This document shows positions 61,501 through 64,000 of a stretch of 64,000 nt of DNA, one piece after another (the first letter of the stretch is position 1; every line of letters starts with the position of its first letter). The stretch comes from Thunnus maccoyii. Its lineage: Eukaryota > Chordata > Actinopteri > Scombriformes > Scombridae. The DNA is taken from NCBI RefSeq assembly GCF_910596095.1, contig NC_056552.1, positions 6,801,111 to 6,865,110 on the forward strand. Direction: 5' to 3'. A program made the translations under genes and the position numbers. The notes beneath the pieces are model-generated. The model saw nothing but the letters and a program-made list of their open reading frames with translations, did not search any database and was not told where the DNA came from.

Positions 61501-63211
61501 AGAAGGGCAACCGGTTCTCCTTGAAGGCGTAGAAGTTAAGAACTAACTGCTGACCAGCTTTGGTCAGAGGAGCCAAGTTTCCATAGCAATCCACATAAAT
61601 GGGCCTTCCCTCCAGAACCTGAGAGAGCGCATCAGTCAAGTAAGAACAACAGTCAGATGCAGCGACAAAATCCATCAATCTTGTAACAGAATTGCAATTT
61701 TTTTTAAGTATTCATGATAAGGTCTAGAAGTAGACCACATCCATAATACAGAGTGTAACTCTCAACAGCACTCAGCACTGCAAACTGACATGAGCATACA
61801 TTTACAAATGTTTATCTCTGTCTTAATTTCCAGTTTCTTTTCTGAGCATTTTTCTTTATATGATAGTTGCAGGTAGGGCTGGGCTATATGGACAAAATCA
61901 AATATCACAATATTTTTGACCAAATACCTCAATATCAATATCGCGACGACATTGTAGGGATGACTAGTGCCTTCACAAAATATTTACACAATGAGATTTT
62001 TGATAAATAATCATCAGTAATGTGGATATAATGACTAAGTGGGTAAAGGAAAATAATAGAACTAGTCTGGTATGTTTCAGAAAATTACATCACTTTACTG
62101 TAATGCAGACCTTAAAACCAGGAAAAGACAACACTTATGCCATAACATGATATTATGATATCCAACATCTAAGACGATATCTAGTCCCATATCACAATAT
62201 CGATATAATATCGATGTATTTCCCAGCCCTAGTTGCCCTAGTTATATTGGTGATTTACATAAGGTTACTGTATTGCTGGAATCATTTTGAAGCACTTAGA
62301 TAACCTAGATCAGTTTAACGCTTTATAATAAATGTATTAAATATTAATAAACTGAACTGCACAAACTAAATCACCCACTGTAAATACATTTGACAACAGA
62401 TTGCTTCACATTCAGTGTTTATCTGACAGTCAAATTAGAATCAATTTAATTATAATCTATGGACAAGAACTTTGTACACATACAGTATACTTTTCACAAG
62501 TAGCTGCATAATATAGCTTTATTATAATAGCATTTGCTCAATATCACATGCTGGTAATCACTAAAATAAAATTTGTTGTGTATAATGCCAAGAGAACATT
62601 TTTAGTGTGTCAAAAATAAAGTACTGCTGTAAAAACCTATAAATGTCCTGATATGGAGCTTGACTACAAATCTGTGTTGGAATATTTTTTGAAATCCCTA
62701 AACCACAGATTCTGACAGGAATAGAAAAGATAATAAACCAAACATAAATATGCACCTCTATGTCTTTGCTCCTGGCCACCTCCTCAAAGTTCTCCTGCTG
62801 CTCCAGGGTCTTGTCCACCTTGTCGTCGGTCATACAGAAGCACCTCAGTCTGGACTCCACCGGGTCATTCATCTTGGCAAACACCACAAACTTGGCCATG
62901 TAGGGCACACAGATCAGCTCCCTGTACAGCTGCGTGGCCAAGCCCACTGTCTCTGGGATCTGGTGACAGTCTGCCAACCAGAACCTGCACAAGGGACAAC
63001 AAATACGATGAACATTTGAGACACAGCGATAAGCACAACAATTCAGAAAATGATAGTAAGCTGTTCAGAATAAGCATGGTGTACAGTGAAACATGCACAT
63101 GTTGTGTTTCTCACCTGGCAGAAACGTTGGTGGTGAAGGAGACACAGTCATTGACGAAGGTGAGAGGTGTTGTGCCTGTGATGTCTTCCCACTGTGCTGG
63201 GGACGTACCAC
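36299..63211 (-). CDS. ank3: ank3, ankyrin-G giant-exon gene (5' part outside window)
   Basis: Membrane-skeleton adaptor linking channels and adhesion molecules to beta-spectrin; the giant-exon form organises axon initial segments and nodes. Coding exons: 63115-63211, 62756-62984, 61493-61618, 60415-60537, 59846-59872, 59117-59198, 50157-57836, 48276-48350, 46488-46619, 46136-46279, 39864-40587, 39563-39755, 39063-39146, 37586-37669, 37058-37324 and 36299-36346. They total 10115 nt, keeping one frame throughout (about 3370 aa in the window). Order: end of ZU5, UPA, giant exon, death domain, C-terminal regulatory tail. Long stretches match human ANK3 as recalled ([44 protein letters not shown]...RVENPNSL), which separates it from ANK1 and ANK2. 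The ankyrin repeats and first ZU5 lie above 64000. Which teleost ank3 duplicate it is cannot be told. Confidence 0.95.
37192..37245. repeat. ank3: In-frame trinucleotide microsatellite in an ank3 exon
   Basis: CACCAT/CACCAC repeats encode alternating Gly and Asp (GDGDGDGD region) on the minus strand. It sits in a coding exon without breaking the frame and is likely variable in length between individuals or species. Confidence 0.75.
37514..37533. repeat. (GT)n microsatellite
   Basis: Ten GT dinucleotides in an ank3 intron. Confidence 0.85.
41740..42480. repeat. Long polypurine/polypyrimidine tract
   Basis: About 740 bases of mostly G and A on the plus strand, so the ank3 pre-mRNA here is C/U-rich. 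Purine-rich units such as GGAGGAGG, GGAGAGG and AGGGGAG are irregular rather than a clean tandem repeat. The strand bias removes stop codons from all minus-strand frames, which explains the overlapping Pro/Ser-rich open frames. Confidence 0.8.
44559..45069. mobile_element. 511-bp TTAA-flanked MITE (piggyBac-like)
   Basis: TTAA at 44559-44562 and 45066-45069 flanks inverted ends AGGGGACATATCATGC and its near-mirror GCATACATCCCCT. There is no transposase frame. It sits in an ank3 intron. Confidence 0.72.
46136..48350 (-). CDS. ank3: ank3 death-domain exons
   Basis: Exons 48276-48350 ([24 protein letters not shown]), 46488-46619 ([20 protein letters not shown], then SFMLLKKWV) and 46136-46279 ([20 protein letters not shown], then [14 protein letters not shown]) form the six-helix death domain. 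Phases join exactly (1, 1, 1). The fold belongs to the ankyrin-type death domains. The segment keeps the residues I recall as invariant across ankyrins. Confidence 0.95.
48351..50156. other. ank3 intron between giant exon and death domain
   Basis: No exon, RNA or recognised repeat is visible apart from a short (TA)n near 50009-50022. Confidence 0.5.
50157..57836 (-). CDS. ank3: ank3 giant exon (7680 nt, 2560 codons)
   Basis: One uninterrupted exon encodes the neuron-specific insert of ankyrin-G. The acceptor CAG at 57837-57839 joins the 59117-59198 exon to give [18 protein letters not shown]. The length is close to the ~2600 aa recalled for human. Parts in order: Ser/Thr/Pro-rich N-terminal region ([12 protein letters not shown] type, heavily modified in mammals); conserved [16 protein letters not shown] and EMKEDL-type helices; [99 protein letters not shown]; and [19 protein letters not shown] near the end. 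The C-terminal end is less conserved. An alternative donor 30 nt upstream (exon end 50187) is also in phase. The same strand would read on to a stop at 50059 if unspliced. Confidence 0.93.
52363..52437. repeat. ank3: Short coding minisatellite (Asn-Gly-Ser units)
   Basis: Nine-base units encode NGS repeated four to five times ([15 protein letters not shown]) within an acidic/basic low-complexity part of the giant exon. The frame is preserved. Confidence 0.7.
57837..59116. other. ank3 intron upstream of the giant exon
   Basis: No coding exon or recognised repeat; AT-rich. Confidence 0.5.
59117..63211 (-). CDS. ank3: ank3 ZU5/UPA exons and linker
   Basis: Exons 63115-63211 ([20 protein letters not shown]), 62756-62984 ([20 protein letters not shown], then the [20 protein letters not shown] part), 61493-61618 ([20 protein letters not shown]) and 60415-60537 ([25 protein letters not shown]) encode the end of the second ZU5 and the UPA domain, which form the spectrin-binding supramodule. 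A 27-nt microexon (59846-59872, EMESDAEDE) follows. The exon 59117-59198 holds the [12 protein letters not shown] motif before the giant exon. All phases agree. Confidence 0.95.
59846..59872 (-). CDS. ank3: ank3 27-nt microexon
   Basis: An acceptor CAG and donor GTAAAC bracket nine codons (EMESDAEDE), which corresponds to the optional ETESDQDDE insert that I recall from human ankyrins. Both flanking exons are in phase 0, so it can be skipped without shifting the frame. Confidence 0.85.
60763..61015. repeat. AGAGCTGCAAC-type hAT MITE, partial
   Basis: It opens AGAGCTGCAACAATTAGTTG, carries GATTAGTCGATTCACAGAAA and TAATCGATTAATCGC, and ends near GACTAATCGAACAGCC. It lies in an ank3 intron. Confidence 0.6.
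61874..62231. mobile_element. MITE with TAGGGCTGGG inverted ends
   Basis: The left end TAGGGCTGGGCTATATGG and the right end CCCAGCCCTA are inverted repeats around an AT-rich core. The flanks GTTGCAGG and GTTGCCCT share the first five of eight bases, which may be an eroded hAT-type 8-bp duplication. It lies in an ank3 intron. Confidence 0.65.
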
Positions 63212-64000
63212 CTAATTGACAGTCATACAGGTAAAATCAAACATCCTGAAGATTCTTATGTGTGATTAATTTTCCTACATTTAATAATATACAGTAAAAA
63301 ACAGACATATGTCATCATATGTTCTGTTTTTTTGGGGGTAATTTAAGGCCTTTATTAGATAGTGATAGTGGAGAGATGAAAGGAAACAAGGGAGAGAGAT
63401 ACAACAGAGACCCCTCCTACTTCAGTCACCCCCTGGACCAATTTAAAATTGTGATAATTTAGTTTTTTGTCTTTATGTCCAGTGGTTTTCAACACAGTAT
63501 GTGCAACAGAATTATATCAATTATTATTCTTTGACTTTGATTTGCGGAATAATCATGCTCAGTTCCCATCATGCCTTTCAGCATATAAACAGGAAATATA
63601 ACATTGCCAAGAATTAAGTTTGTTAGCTGAGGGCTACAACTTGAGCTCTGTTTGTTTACAATTTGGCAAACTGGCACCACTGAAAATACGCCAAATTAGC
63701 TATTATCTGTTCCTGTTTGCAATCTATCAATGGATGTACAGATAAATATCACTGGATTACTTTGATACTGAGGAAAACAAACAAATGTGATGATTCTCAG
63801 GCAAGTCTTGGAGCGTCTTTTTTTCTATGATATCTGAGCAGATTTAACGATGTTTATTTGCCATGCACATCAGAGATGATGTTGGATACTGTAACTACAT
63901 GACTAGCCCAACACTAACTCTAATATAAACCAAGTTTAACCCTTAAACCAAGTCTAAGAGCCCTTTGAAGAAGTGAGCACCAGTCTCACTTTCCATATAT
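63212..64000. other. ank3 intron running out of the window
   Basis: No exon recognised. A common fish repeat fragment (GGCCTTTATTAGATAGTGAT, GAGAGATGAAAGGAAACAAG) occupies about 63321-63426. Confidence 0.55.

Noticed and set aside
1-64000. tRNA, rRNA, microRNA hairpins or CRISPR-like arrays
   Set aside because: I saw no cloverleaf with box A/B motifs, no rRNA-like sequence and no regularly spaced repeats; the inverted repeats found are MITEs. A covariance-model scan would be needed to exclude small RNA genes.

Overview
The window is nuclear DNA from a spiny-rayed (acanthomorph) teleost. Vertebrate-type split genes with GT/AG introns, CpG-rich TATA-less and TATA promoters, and abundant fish-type MITEs (hAT-like and TTAA-flanked families) all point that way. 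Exons below were read by hand from splice signals and reading-frame continuity; gene names rest on recalled similarity to human proteins, not on a search.

Layout: (1) 1-5411, minus strand: 5' two thirds of nbr1, the selective-autophagy receptor; its 3' end lies outside the window. (2) 5412-5701: a very short CpG-rich head-to-head promoter with an NRF1-type palindrome. (3) 5702-11649, plus: complete psme3 (proteasome activator PA28gamma), ten coding exons, 256 aa. (4) 11650-15750: intergenic, largely MITE sequence. (5) 16566-18928 minus and 20160-22485 plus: two complete five-exon glucose-6-phosphatase catalytic subunit genes arranged head-to-head. (6) 22970-27300: intergenic, with another composite MITE. 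(7) 27303-31622, plus: a C2H2 zinc-finger gene whose first two exons encode two related copies of one N-terminal helical module. (8) 33800-63211, minus: most of ank3 (ankyrin-G), from the end of ZU5 through UPA, a 7.68-kb giant exon (2560 codons), the death domain and the C-terminal regulatory tail; ankyrin repeats lie upstream of the window.

The nbr1, psme3 and g6pc genes are all found on human 17q21, so that half is conserved synteny with local rearrangement; ank3 (human 10q21) and the zinc-finger gene are joined to it here. The two genes sharing the promoter at 5.4-5.7 kb serve the two arms of protein turnover (autophagy receptor and proteasome activator). The g6pc pair would perform the last step of gluconeogenesis and glycogenolysis in the ER. 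The ank3 giant exon is the neuronal form that builds the axon initial segment and nodes of Ranvier. I found no wholly novel system; the best leads are the shared promoter, the divergent g6pc pair, the duplicated zinc-finger N-terminal module, the intact ank3 giant exon and the composite nested MITE family.
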